Below, in pieces: positions 15,261 to 22,492 of a stretch of DNA of 22,782 nucleotides. The notes beneath the pieces were generated by a model that did no database searches, was not told the DNA's origin, and worked only from the letters and a program-made list of their open reading frames with translations. Where the stretch lies: NCBI GenBank assembly GCA_022360535.1, contig JAKSCP010000348.1, forward strand, positions 1 to 22,782, given 5' to 3'. Position 1 is the stretch's first letter. Every line of letters begins with the position of its first letter. This DNA is from Pseudomonadales bacterium (GTDB taxonomy: Bacteria; Pseudomonadota; Gammaproteobacteria; Pseudomonadales; Pseudohongiellaceae). A program made the translations under genes and the position numbers.

Positions 15261-17585
15261 TCAAATAACGAATTGCAGCGTTTCCGGTAACAGGCAACGC
15301 TCATCGCTGCATAGCTGTAACCGCAATTGAATTCTCACGCCGTCGGCCAGTTCGTCTCCTGCAAGTGGCGCAATTAAGCTTGCTTTGATTTCGAAGGCTT
15401 CTTTGTAGATTGGACTAGTTAGCGCTTCGTCGCTGCCATCCGGTAGTAAATTCAACTCTTCGTGAGGCGCGGGATATTCGACCTCGCCCAACTTCCATAC
15501 AGTTTCATCTGGCGCTATTTCAAGCTTGATGGGCACCAGTTGCTCGTTCCGCGCTCCGGCCGCGGTGACATGCCAGGACTCTGCACATTGAATGTTCAGA
15601 AAAATAGTTGCATCAGTACCCAGACGTTTTTGCACTATGACCCGAACTGCTCCCTGCCCTGCATACTGAATAGGATCTCGAGAGCCGGCCTCAACAACCG
15701 CGAACATGCGAAGCAGGCTACTGTGACTGATGGCGTTGCTATTGATGTCGGTAGCCAGCGTTGACATCACGCTACGGACAATTTGTGGGTAGCGTTTACC
15801 AACAAGCGCATCGTCAAGCAGCGCCGATCTCTGACCCAGCTTCCATAAACTGGCAAGCACGGTACCCACCGCTGACAAGGTAGCTCCGTCTGCCGCATTG
15901 GTGGAGCGCACCAGCTTTGGACCCGCTTGCTGCGCCGGTCCCAGATACATACAAGCCTGAGATTCATCATAGAAACTCTCTAACATTGTTTCTGCAAGAG
16001 CGCTGGCTTGCTGCAGGCATTGCAGGTCGCCAGAAACATCGAACAGCGCGATCAGTGCTTCAATGAGATTGCCATAGTCTTCCAATTGGGCGGCGATAGA
16101 CACCTGCCCATTCAGGTAGATGCGTTGCAGTTGGCCTCCATCGTCCAAATTTCTCGTCAACATGGTTCTTATGGCCCGCTGTGCCGCCTGCAGCCAGTCT
16201 GGCCGTTCCATTACAAAACTTGCATGAATCAGGGCCGTTGCCATGTGGGCACACCAGGCCACGATGAGTTTATCGTCTCTGAGCGGGTGTACGCGGTGTT
16301 CCCGCGCCTCATACAGATGCTGCAAGCTGCCATCGACCCTTTCAACGACATCAGCACCGTTGGTAGCCACATGATCTTCCAGGGGCTTATCTAAATTCAG
16401 TATTGTGGCGCCTTCAAAATTTCCAAACTGAGTGACTTTAAAAACATCGATAACCAGCTGTGCTTCCTCTCCTAGAACCTGTTGCAACTGCTCAGGAGTC
16501 CATAGAAAGAAAGTCCCTTCTTCGCCTTCGCTGTCGGCATCGGTTGCCGAATAGAAACCCCCTTCCCCAATCTGCATGTCGCGCAACACATAATCGAAAA
16601 GTCGAGTCGCAATGCGCTTATAGAATGACTCACCAGTAAGCCGATAGGCGTCTGTATAAATCAATCCCAATTGAGACTGGTTGTAGAGCATCTTTTCGAA
16701 ATGTGGCACCAACCATTCTTCATCGACGCTATAGCGATGGAAGCCTCCACCCACCTGATCGTGAATTCCCCCAAGCCCCATACCGGTGAGCGCTCTTTTA
16801 AGAAAACCATAAGCTGCTGAATCCCGCTCCCGAATAAGCTGATCCAGTAGCAGGAGCAGTAAGGGTTCCTGCGGAAATTTAGGTGCACCGGCCAACCCGC
16901 CCAGACTTCGATCTTCCCGCTGCAGCAGGGCTTTCAGCACATCATCCCGCGCATTGCCTGCCACTGCCTGCTGCTGTTTTTCAGTATTGAGTAGGCGATC
17001 GATAGCGGCATGGATACTGTTGGCACTGGTCACAAGTTCTTCGTTCTTGTCACGCCATGCAGCCACGATTTGTTCCAGCAACTCAATGAACTTCGCCGGC
17101 GGAAAATAAGTAGCACCAAAGAACGGCTTGCCGTCAGCGAGCAGAAAATTGGACATGGGCCAGCCGCCATGTCCTGTCATGATCTGCACGCCGGTCATAT
17201 AAAAGTCATCGATATCCGGGTACTGCTCACGATCCATCTTGACGCTAATGAAGCTTTGATTCAGCAGCTTCGCTACTTCCACATTGTCAAAGCTTTCCAC
17301 TTCCATCACATGACACCAGTGACAAGTGGAGTAACCAATCGACAAGAATAGTGGCTTGTTTTCCCTTTTTGCGGTTTCGAATGCTTCTGCTCCCCAGGGG
17401 TACCAATTCACCGGATTATGGGCGTGCTGCAACAGGTAGGGGGAATCTTCCAACACCAGGCGATTTATAAAGACAGCAGTGCCGTCTTCTCGCAGATGCT
17501 CAGTGCGCTTGTCGTAATGGCCGGTTTTCGCCTTTTCAGCCTCGCGCAAGTGCGCCTCAAATGAGCCCTGCTCGTCAGATGTCAT
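15261..17585 (-). CDS. YyaL/DUF255 thioredoxin-domain protein with C-terminal DsbD-alpha-like domain
   Basis: A 774-residue protein if started at ATG 17585, which has AAGGAAGG upstream; a TTG at 17654 would add 23 residues of no known type. The first part is the DUF255 thioredoxin domain ('SPYLLQHAHNPVNWYPW', 'STCHWCHVMEVESF' with CHWC at about 88-91, 'KMDREQYPDID', 'GGWPMSNFL'). A six-hairpin-like all-helical domain follows ('PHFEKMLYNQSQLG', 'SATDADSEGEEG', 'DDKLIVAWCAHMA'), as in YyaL and human SPATA20. The last about 112 residues are unusual for the family: 'ESWHVTAAGARNEQLVPIKLEI' region to 'RLQLCSDERCLLPET' matches the N-terminal domain of DsbD (PF11412-type), including its C-x4-C pair. 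No signal peptide is visible, so the location is a puzzle: DsbD-alpha normally works in the periplasm. Function unknown; thiol chemistry likely. Confidence 0.85.
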   Translation of the reverse strand: MTSDEQGSFEAHLREAEKAKTGHYDKRTEHLREDGTAVFINRLVLEDSPYLLQHAHNPVNWYPWGAEAFETAKRENKPLFLSIGYSTCHWCHVMEVESFDNVEVAKLLNQSFISVKMDREQYPDIDDFYMTGVQIMTGHGGWPMSNFLLADGKPFFGATYFPPAKFIELLEQIVAAWRDKNEELVTSANSIHAAIDRLLNTEKQQQAVAGNARDDVLKALLQREDRSLGGLAGAPKFPQEPLLLLLLDQLIRERDSAAYGFLKRALTGMGLGGIHDQVGGGFHRYSVDEEWLVPHFEKMLYNQSQLGLIYTDAYRLTGESFYKRIATRLFDYVLRDMQIGEGGFYSATDADSEGEEGTFFLWTPEQLQQVLGEEAQLVIDVFKVTQFGNFEGATILNLDKPLEDHVATNGADVVERVDGSLQHLYEAREHRVHPLRDDKLIVAWCAHMATALIHASFVMERPDWLQAAQRAIRTMLTRNLDDGGQLQRIYLNGQVSIAAQLEDYGNLIEALIALFDVSGDLQCLQQASALAETMLESFYDESQACMYLGPAQQAGPKLVRSTNAADGATLSAVGTVLASLWKLGQRSALLDDALVGKRYPQIVRSVMSTLATDINSNAISHSSLLRMFAVVEAGSRDPIQYAGQGAVRVIVQKRLGTDATIFLNIQCAESWHVTAAGARNEQLVPIKLEIAPDETVWKLGEVEYPAPHEELNLLPDGSDEALTSPIYKEAFEIKASLIAPLAGDELADGVRIQLRLQLCSDERCLLPETLQFVI

Positions 17586-17726
17586 AGCTGCTGTGCCTTC
17601 CTTCTTCTGGGTAGTTTTGTCGGGGGATGATAGGAAGGTTGATGTTATAACCAATAGATACTCAGCGGCACTGCAATTAGGTCTTTTTGAAAGTAATTTC
17701 CCGATTGCCCGTTCTTATAAAGTATC

Positions 17727-17795
17727 CCGCTCTGCATTCGCATGAGCGGTCCTCAATTGCCCTTTATATCCCTGCTCCTCGCAGGGATTTTTTTG
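17727..17795 (+). ncRNA. Candidate small structured RNA ending in an intrinsic terminator
   Basis: In a gap with no plus-strand gene, a compact structure can be folded. One hairpin is CCGCTC/GAGCGG (17727-17749), extended by TGC/GCA with one bulged T and an ATTC loop. It is followed by about 18 bases and then the terminator hairpin at 17768-17794. A further perfect pairing TATAAAG (17716-17722) / CTTTATA (17762-17768) could close an outer stem; alternatively that TATAAA is the -10 box, giving a start near 17727 and a transcript of about 68 bases. The -35 region is not convincing. No protein of known type is encoded. Confidence 0.4.
17768..17794 (+). terminator. Intrinsic (rho-independent) terminator
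   Basis: Perfect 8-bp stem ATCCCTGC / GCAGGGAT, loop TCCTC, followed by a run of seven T (17788-17794). It is functional only on the plus strand (the minus strand has no T-run after the stem), although both flanking protein genes are on the minus strand. Confidence 0.75.
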
Positions 17796-17864
17796 CCCCC
17801 AATTCATGGACTTCAGACGCATCCTCACAGCCAACACAGAGTTCCGGCAGATACCGAAAAATAC

Positions 17865-17900
17865 AAAAAAAAGCGGGTGCGCACCAAGAAAAGCGGCGCC
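17865..17900 (-). terminator. Possible terminator of the heme operon
   Basis: On the minus strand, shortly after the stop of the chelatase-like lipoprotein gene, a GC-rich segment (GGCGCC...GGTGCGC, with one G-T pair) is followed by CCCGC and eight T. The stem is imperfect and its distance to the T-run is larger than usual. The remaining gap 17586-17926 holds only this and the plus-strand element. Confidence 0.4.
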
Positions 17901-17926
17901 CTAATAGCTAACTGCATGTCACACTA

Positions 17927-18877
17927 TCAACGGGCATCGGCCACCAGTGCACGATGATGGTCGGTAGCTGTGGCTTCCAGGAGTAAGGCCTGGCTGCGAA
18001 TCCATTGATCGACATTACTATGGGGAAGTAATCCAAGCTCGTCTGCCCGATAATTCAACCCCGCCAATACCTCCGCGTAAGGACCAAAACCTTGCACTCG
18101 GTAAGGAACCACCAGCACACTGAAACCCTGATTCTGCATCTGTTCCACATAGGCTCGGATTCGGCTTTCGGCTTCTTTCCTTTTTGGCGCCCAGTCTTCC
18201 CGCAGAGTGAAAACTTTTACGTCGTGTAACCCCAGCTGCTTTTTGGCGAATTGAGTGCGTTCTGAAATTTTGCTCACCCAGCGCTGATCTTCAGCATCAT
18301 CTGCCGGGCCGTGAGCTAAAACCAATGCCACTTCTTTACCCGGATTTTCACTAAGCCTGGCCAATCGGTTTAGCAGAACACCATCCATTTCGTCCGCTTC
18401 AGCCAAGCCCTCTTCACTCAAATGAAAACTGAGGTCCGTTTCGATCTGCCAAAATCCCATAGGCATGTGCATAGGCGGTCTGTCGGCAGAACTCGCATTC
18501 CATTCGGCTTTGCTGGGAGCCCCGGCCTCCATACCGAGTATTTGTCGCGTACGTTCTAGCCAACTTTCGCCGGAGATAAACAATCTGACCACACCAACGT
18601 GTTCCACTCCCTGTTGTTCCAAGCTGCGCACAGATCTCTCGAGACTCCCGGCATCTGCCATTCCAAAAGCCACTTCCACGGGGAACAGCCCCCGCAACTG
18701 ATCCACAGAATCGAGAACAGCTGCATTCCAGTTACTCGTGCCTCCATGGGCCATCAGCAATAGCCCGTAATTGGCTGCGGTTGAACTTAACCCTTGGTCG
18801 GCTGCTTGCTCCGATACAGTCGAGCAAGCAGTTAGTAGAAGTAATACAATCGAGTAGCCAAAAACTTTCTTTATCAC
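17927..18877 (-). CDS. CbiX/chelatase-fold lipoprotein, partner of the TonB receptor
   Basis: A 316-residue lipoprotein. GTG 18877 is preferred: GGGAGA lies 8 bases upstream and it yields a perfect lipoprotein signal 'SIVLLLLTACS' with the lipidated Cys at 18. An ATG at 18913, overlapping the receptor stop, is the alternative. The mature part looks like two CbiX/SirB-type halves. Half one has 'LLLMAHGGTSNWN' and 'VEHVGVVRLFISGES'; half two has 'VALVLAHGPADD' and 'FSVLVVPYRVQGFG'. In each half the first metal-binding His (HG) is kept, but the second, normally in the LFLSxGxH-type segment, seems replaced (SGESW; RVQGFG). A plain sirohydrochlorin chelatase is therefore unlikely; binding of heme or another tetrapyrrole, or iron handling at the membrane, is my inference. 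It is directly downstream of a heme-type receptor and hemP, so it is probably iron regulated. Confidence 0.78.
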   Translation of the reverse strand: MIKKVFGYSIVLLLLTACSTVSEQAADQGLSSTAANYGLLLMAHGGTSNWNAAVLDSVDQLRGLFPVEVAFGMADAGSLERSVRSLEQQGVEHVGVVRLFISGESWLERTRQILGMEAGAPSKAEWNASSADRPPMHMPMGFWQIETDLSFHLSEEGLAEADEMDGVLLNRLARLSENPGKEVALVLAHGPADDAEDQRWVSKISERTQFAKKQLGLHDVKVFTLREDWAPKRKEAESRIRAYVEQMQNQGFSVLVVPYRVQGFGPYAEVLAGLNYRADELGLLPHSNVDQWIRSQALLLEATATDHHRALVADAR

Positions 18878-18902
18878 TTGGATTCTCCCAATAATCGCTT
18901 CA

Positions 18903-21140
18903 CTAGAATTCATAGCTGAAAGCTACCCGGAAATTGGTTCCTGGTTGCTGCGCGTTTTGAATGGCAATTATTGAACTGGCATCCAAGCCCTGAATATTTG
19001 CCCAGCGCGCGTACTGCTCATCAAACAGGTTAAAGACGCCGGCCCGCAGCGTAGCTGTATCAGAAACATTGATATGGCCTAGCACATCTACCAGGGCATA
19101 ACTGTCCGCGGTAACTAATGTCGGGTCAGAGACTCTGTCCTGTTCACCTACCGCAGTGAGAATGACCTCACCACCCCAGAACCTGGTAGGCGCTGAATAG
19201 CTGAGTGCAAACACTCCCTGCAGTGGCTCAACGGAGTCCAAAGGTGTGTTATCTACCTCACTGTCACCCCGTGAATAAGCAATCGAAGAACGAAACTGCC
19301 AGTCGTCATTCAGGTAGTAGTTAGCAACCAGCTCGGCACCGCGAATCTCAGCCTCGCCGATATTAGTGTCTTGAAATAAGTTAATAGCCCCTTGCTGACC
19401 AACGAAATTTGATTGGATAAAGTCTTCATACTGGTTTTGATAAATTGCCAGGCTGATAAAGGCATTGTCGTAGTCAGCGCGCAGACCAAACTCAAGCCCT
19501 TGGCTAGACTCTGCCTGCAATTGCGGATTCGGCACCGTGGCGTATCCGAAGCCCAGATTGACGAAGGCCTGATTGGCTTCGTCGAAGTTTGGCGGACGAT
19601 AACCTTCGGCGTATTGTGCGAACAAAGAATAGGTTTCATCCAGATCATAGATCGCGCCCAGACTAAGAGAAGTCTCGCTTACATCCACTGGGGTTACTGT
19701 GAATCCACCGAAATTTTCGATATCCCCAACTCCAGACAAGTTGTCTGTCAGATCAGGGTTCATCTCATAGCGGTCATAGCGCAGCCCAGGAATCAATGTC
19801 AGCTTGCTGCCTGCAAGCACGATCTCATCCTGCAAGTAAACGCCGAACCGCTTGGTCTCGGTGTCGGGAAACGTCTTGTTGGGAAAGACTTCAGGCGGTG
19901 CAAATGGGAAAGCGGAGATCGCACAAGTTTGCTGATTGCTGACCAGGTCAGTCTCACATCGGTTACGGGGGCGCTCTGTGTCGGTGACATCGTAATTCAA
20001 GCCATAGGCAAACGAATGTGATGCGCCAGCAGTAACCACATTTTTCCTTAGGTTTAAGTTGAATGCTGTCGTTTCCTGGTTAAATTCAAAGTCAGTTACC
20101 CGTTGGGCCTGGGTTCCACCAAAGCTACGAGGATTTCCGGGATCAATAAACGAGAAGCTGGTTCTGTCCTGAACCGTGTTTTGCAATGCATCTGTTGTCT
20201 GGTGATTCCAAATGAACTGCAAATCGTCTACTAACGTCGTTTCTCCCTGCCACAAATACTGCAGCCCAATTCGCTGACGCTCGGTTTCGTCGAAGCCCAC
20301 AGATTGATTGACAGATGCTGACAGGTCTGACTCTAAATCAATCAGATTTTCTTCCATGAAGGTTTCATAACTGGTGATGAGTTTGTGGCCAGGTGCCACA
20401 TCCCAGAATGCCTGCAAGAGCAAATTATCTGACTCACCATCTTGGGGATTGAGCGAGCCTGGGCCATTCACTTCTTGCTCCTCAAATTCGCGCCGGGTGA
20501 AACGGGCCAAAAACCCGACATTGCCTGACTGCACAGCAGCAGTCGCACCAAGTTTGTATTGCTCATCTGCGTCCGCACCAGAACCCAACACATTGAAGTA
20601 GGTACCACTGTCAGATTGGACGTAATCTTCCGCTGTCTTGCTGTTGAGTATCACGGCGCCGCCCATGGCATCGGCACCATACAAAACTGAAGCTGGGCCA
20701 CGAATGATTTCAACCGATTTCAGGTTATCCACTTCGAAACTGTCTTTACCGTATGAGGATGGTCCTGCCGCATAGATATCATTGCTGCGCACGCCATCGA
20801 TAACGGTTAACACTCGGTTACCGCCAATACCACGAATTGAAAAACCCTGATTACCACCGCGGCTTGCAGTGTTCATTGTTACCCCTGGTTGGAATCGAGT
20901 GAGATCATCCAAATCAATTGCCAGTTCCCGTTCGATTATCTCGTCAGAGAGAACCGATACAGTGCCAGCGATGTTTTCAATGGTGCGTGGTAACCGGGTG
21001 GCGGTGATGGTCAGCTCTTCAACACGAGACACACTGTCTTGTGCAGCTACTGAAGTACCGATAGCCGCCAAGCTCACCGCCAGAGTGAGTTTGCTTAAGA
21101 GAAAATCAGGAATAAGGTTTTTCGTGCGCGCAAGAAGCAT
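18903..21140 (-). CDS. TonB-dependent outer-membrane receptor, heme/hemoglobin type
   Basis: A 745-residue outer-membrane receptor. ATG 21140 has GGAG 8 bases upstream; residues 1-33 are a signal ending 'GTSVAA'. A TonB-box-like 'VEELTITATRLP' follows, then the plug (about 45-155) with 'GFSIRGIGGNRVLTVIDGVR', 'VEIIRGPASVLYGADAMGG', and the barrel to the terminal 'NFRVAFSYEF' (C-terminal Phe). Around residue 513, 'GYRPPNFDEAN' and 'VPNPQLQAESSQGLEFGLR' correspond to the FRAP and NPNL motifs of heme/hemoglobin receptors (PhuR, HemR, HmuR class), although Phe-Arg-Ala is Tyr-Arg-Pro here. Extracellular Cys pairs ('CETDLVSNQQTC') are present. Substrate: heme or a heme protein is likely, another iron chelate possible. 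The gene lies between hemP (124 bases upstream) and the chelatase-fold lipoprotein (overlapping or adjacent), forming one operon. Confidence 0.9.
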   Translation of the reverse strand: MLLARTKNLIPDFLLSKLTLAVSLAAIGTSVAAQDSVSRVEELTITATRLPRTIENIAGTVSVLSDEIIERELAIDLDDLTRFQPGVTMNTASRGGNQGFSIRGIGGNRVLTVIDGVRSNDIYAAGPSSYGKDSFEVDNLKSVEIIRGPASVLYGADAMGGAVILNSKTAEDYVQSDSGTYFNVLGSGADADEQYKLGATAAVQSGNVGFLARFTRREFEEQEVNGPGSLNPQDGESDNLLLQAFWDVAPGHKLITSYETFMEENLIDLESDLSASVNQSVGFDETERQRIGLQYLWQGETTLVDDLQFIWNHQTTDALQNTVQDRTSFSFIDPGNPRSFGGTQAQRVTDFEFNQETTAFNLNLRKNVVTAGASHSFAYGLNYDVTDTERPRNRCETDLVSNQQTCAISAFPFAPPEVFPNKTFPDTETKRFGVYLQDEIVLAGSKLTLIPGLRYDRYEMNPDLTDNLSGVGDIENFGGFTVTPVDVSETSLSLGAIYDLDETYSLFAQYAEGYRPPNFDEANQAFVNLGFGYATVPNPQLQAESSQGLEFGLRADYDNAFISLAIYQNQYEDFIQSNFVGQQGAINLFQDTNIGEAEIRGAELVANYYLNDDWQFRSSIAYSRGDSEVDNTPLDSVEPLQGVFALSYSAPTRFWGGEVILTAVGEQDRVSDPTLVTADSYALVDVLGHINVSDTATLRAGVFNLFDEQYARWANIQGLDASSIIAIQNAQQPGTNFRVAFSYEF

Positions 21141-21264
21141 AGTCAGATCTCCATACTGAAAGAGTTTCTGGCTCGCTGCCTTGCTACGGGTTGCGGGTGG
21201 CTGGCTGAACTCTAATCCAGGAATTGTGTGGATTAAAAATTAGGTTGTTGAATAAATAGCTGTG

Positions 21265-21426
21265 CTATTTGGTAAGGATCAATTTTTCATTCGAGGTAAC
21301 ACGCAGCGTGTATATCTCGCCCTTGTGCTCTATTTTCAATTGACGTGAGGGCCCAAGCAGCTCGTTGCTGCTGAGCACAGACACTTGCTTGTCGTTCGGT
21401 TTGCAAGCTTTGTTTTCTTGCGTCAT
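21265..21426 (-). CDS. hemP: Hemin uptake protein HemP/HmuP
   Basis: A 53-residue gene read directly from the minus strand. It starts with ATG (MTQENKACKPNDKQ) and ends TAG. The C-terminal half 'ELLGPSRQLKIEHKGEIY' plus 'LRVTSNEKLILTK' is the HemP/HmuP signature (family consensus roughly LLxGxxxxxIxHxGxxYxLRxTxxGKLILTK). Members are small cytoplasmic proteins encoded at the front of heme-uptake operons; in some rhizobia and Burkholderia, HmuP activates transcription of the heme receptor gene. No strong ribosome site is visible; a TTG two codons upstream is also in frame. The TonB receptor follows on the same strand after 124 bases. That gap contains only a TAATCC/GGATTA dyad and the receptor ribosome site. 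Confidence 0.88.
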   Translation of the reverse strand: MTQENKACKPNDKQVSVLSSNELLGPSRQLKIEHKGEIYTLRVTSNEKLILTK

Positions 21427-21463
21427 TGTCAATATAGAGCATTTAAATCAATAGCTTAGAAAA

Positions 21464-21484
21464 GCTGCGGCAGATTGTCGCAGC
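21464..21484. other. Hairpin in the hemP 5' leader
   Basis: Stem GCTGCG / CGCAGC with a 9-base loop, between the predicted hemP promoter and its ATG. On the minus strand it is followed by TTTTC, a weak attenuator-like arrangement. Function not demonstrated. Confidence 0.3.
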
Positions 21485-21497
21485 CCCTAATTCCTCT

Positions 21498-21526
21498 AGT
21501 CTATGACCAATAAGATAATAATGCAA
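21498..21526 (-). promoter_or_regulatory. Predicted hemP promoter
   Basis: On the minus strand: -35 TTGCAT (21521-21526), 17-base spacer, -10 TAGACT (21498-21503). Matches to consensus are moderate (3/6 and 4/6). The -35 box is overlapped by the Fur-like sites, as expected for an iron-repressed promoter. Confidence 0.45.
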
Positions 21527-21547
21527 ATGATAATTGTTCTTATTTGC
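21514..21547. promoter_or_regulatory. Overlapping Fur-box-like operators
   Basis: 21523-21541 (GCAAATGATAATTGTTCTT) matches 13 of 19 positions of GATAATGATAATCATTATC, including an unbroken AATGATAAT. 21514-21532 starts with GATAAT and matches 12 of 19. The region also forms a dyad GCAAAT...ATTTGC (21523-21547). It lies over the -35 region of the hemP promoter and could also act on the divergent gene. Confidence 0.6.
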
Positions 21548-21651
21548 AATTAACACATGTCCCCGGCCTCGATTGGATTGCCCTATCTATTCATGCCAGA
21601 ATCCGGGCATCCCAATCCAAGTGCAAAAACAACACAAAACGCGAGGCGCCC

Positions 21652-22488
21652 ATGAAGTCCCTTAAATCCCTGCCGCTTATCGCTTCCCTCGTGGGAAGCA
21701 CTTTATGCTGGCAATTGAGCTTTGCCGATCATCACGAGGCTGATGTCAGTACGCTGGAAAGTCTGGTTGTTGGCGAACACAGAAGCGAGACAAATATCTC
21801 CCGCAACAAGTTTCGCCACCCGGTCGACACGCTCAACTTTTTCGGTTTGCGTCCTGATATGACAGTAATCGAAATCCTGCCTTCCAGAGGCTGGTACACG
21901 GAAATCATAGCGCCCTATGTAAGAGATCACGGCAAGTATTACGCTGCGCATTTTTCCCCGAATGCCACGGCGTCCTACATGCCCCCGAATTTGAGAAGTT
22001 TCGAGGAAAAGATTTCCAACGAACCAGAACTCTATGGACGCATAACCGTAAGGCACTTGAACCCTCCACATGAAGTGGTTATCGCTCCTCCTAACAGTGC
22101 TGATATGGCATTGACGTTTCGCAATGTACATAACTGGATAATGGCAGGCCAGGAACATGAATTTTTTGCTGCTTTCTATGCCGCATTAAAGCCTGGCGGC
22201 GTATTGGGTGTCGTAGAACATCGCGCATTAGCTGGCTCCGGTATGGATGTGATGGAAACCAGTGGTTACGTCACAGAAGCTTATGTAAAGGAAGTCGCGG
22301 CAGCGGCAGGGTTTGAATTCGTCGATTCAACTGAGATTAATGCCAATCCGAATGACCCGACCGTTCACCCTGCGGGTGTCTGGACTCTGCCGCCCAACTA
22401 CCGACTGGGCGACGAAGATCGCGCCAAATACGCAGCTATTGGCGAAAGTGATCGCATGACCCTGAAGTTCGTTAAACCCGAAAATTAA
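21652..22488 (+). CDS. Exported class I methyltransferase-fold protein (COG4798-like)
   Basis: A 278-residue protein with a Sec signal at about 1-25 ('PLIASLVGSTLCWQLSFA'), so the product should be periplasmic. ATG 21652 has GAGG 5 bases upstream; the frame open to 21544 adds nothing recognisable and would cover the Fur-like region. The methyltransferase core is visible: 'NFFGLRPDMTVIEILPSRGWYTEIIAPYV', shown here as motif I with 'PSRGWYTE', the post-I 'HGKYYAAHFS', motif IV-like 'SADMALTFRNVHNW' and 'ALKPGGVLGVVEHRA'. In relatives I would expect PGGGWYTE; here two Gly of the SAM loop are lost. SAM is not known to be in the periplasm, so catalysis is doubtful. It is divergent from the heme operon and shares the intergenic region with its Fur-like sites, so iron regulation is possible. 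Confidence 0.75.
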   Translation: MKSLKSLPLIASLVGSTLCWQLSFADHHEADVSTLESLVVGEHRSETNISRNKFRHPVDTLNFFGLRPDMTVIEILPSRGWYTEIIAPYVRDHGKYYAAHFSPNATASYMPPNLRSFEEKISNEPELYGRITVRHLNPPHEVVIAPPNSADMALTFRNVHNWIMAGQEHEFFAAFYAALKPGGVLGVVEHRALAGSGMDVMETSGYVTEAYVKEVAAAAGFEFVDSTEINANPNDPTVHPAGVWTLPPNYRLGDEDRAKYAAIGESDRMTLKFVKPEN

Positions 22489-22492
22489 TTCA

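Noticed and set aside
15261..17654. Signal peptide at the TTG 17654 start of the DUF255 protein, which would explain the DsbD-alpha-like domain.
   Set aside because: The extra residues are polar and contain no hydrophobic stretch, so no export signal is created.
17687..17957. Two overlapping plus-strand frames (71-74 codons) in the gap before the lipoprotein gene.
   Set aside because: They run through the terminator hairpin and its T-run and into the antisense of the lipoprotein gene; composition is not protein-like.
18465..18701. Possible frameshift or gene break in the lipoprotein gene because the two halves differ.
   Set aside because: The frame is continuous and both halves have the same plan, so this looks like an ancient duplication, not a break.
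21703..22158. 151-codon minus-strand frame opposite the methyltransferase-like gene.
   Set aside because: Shadow of the plus-strand gene; the translated product shows no recognisable motif.
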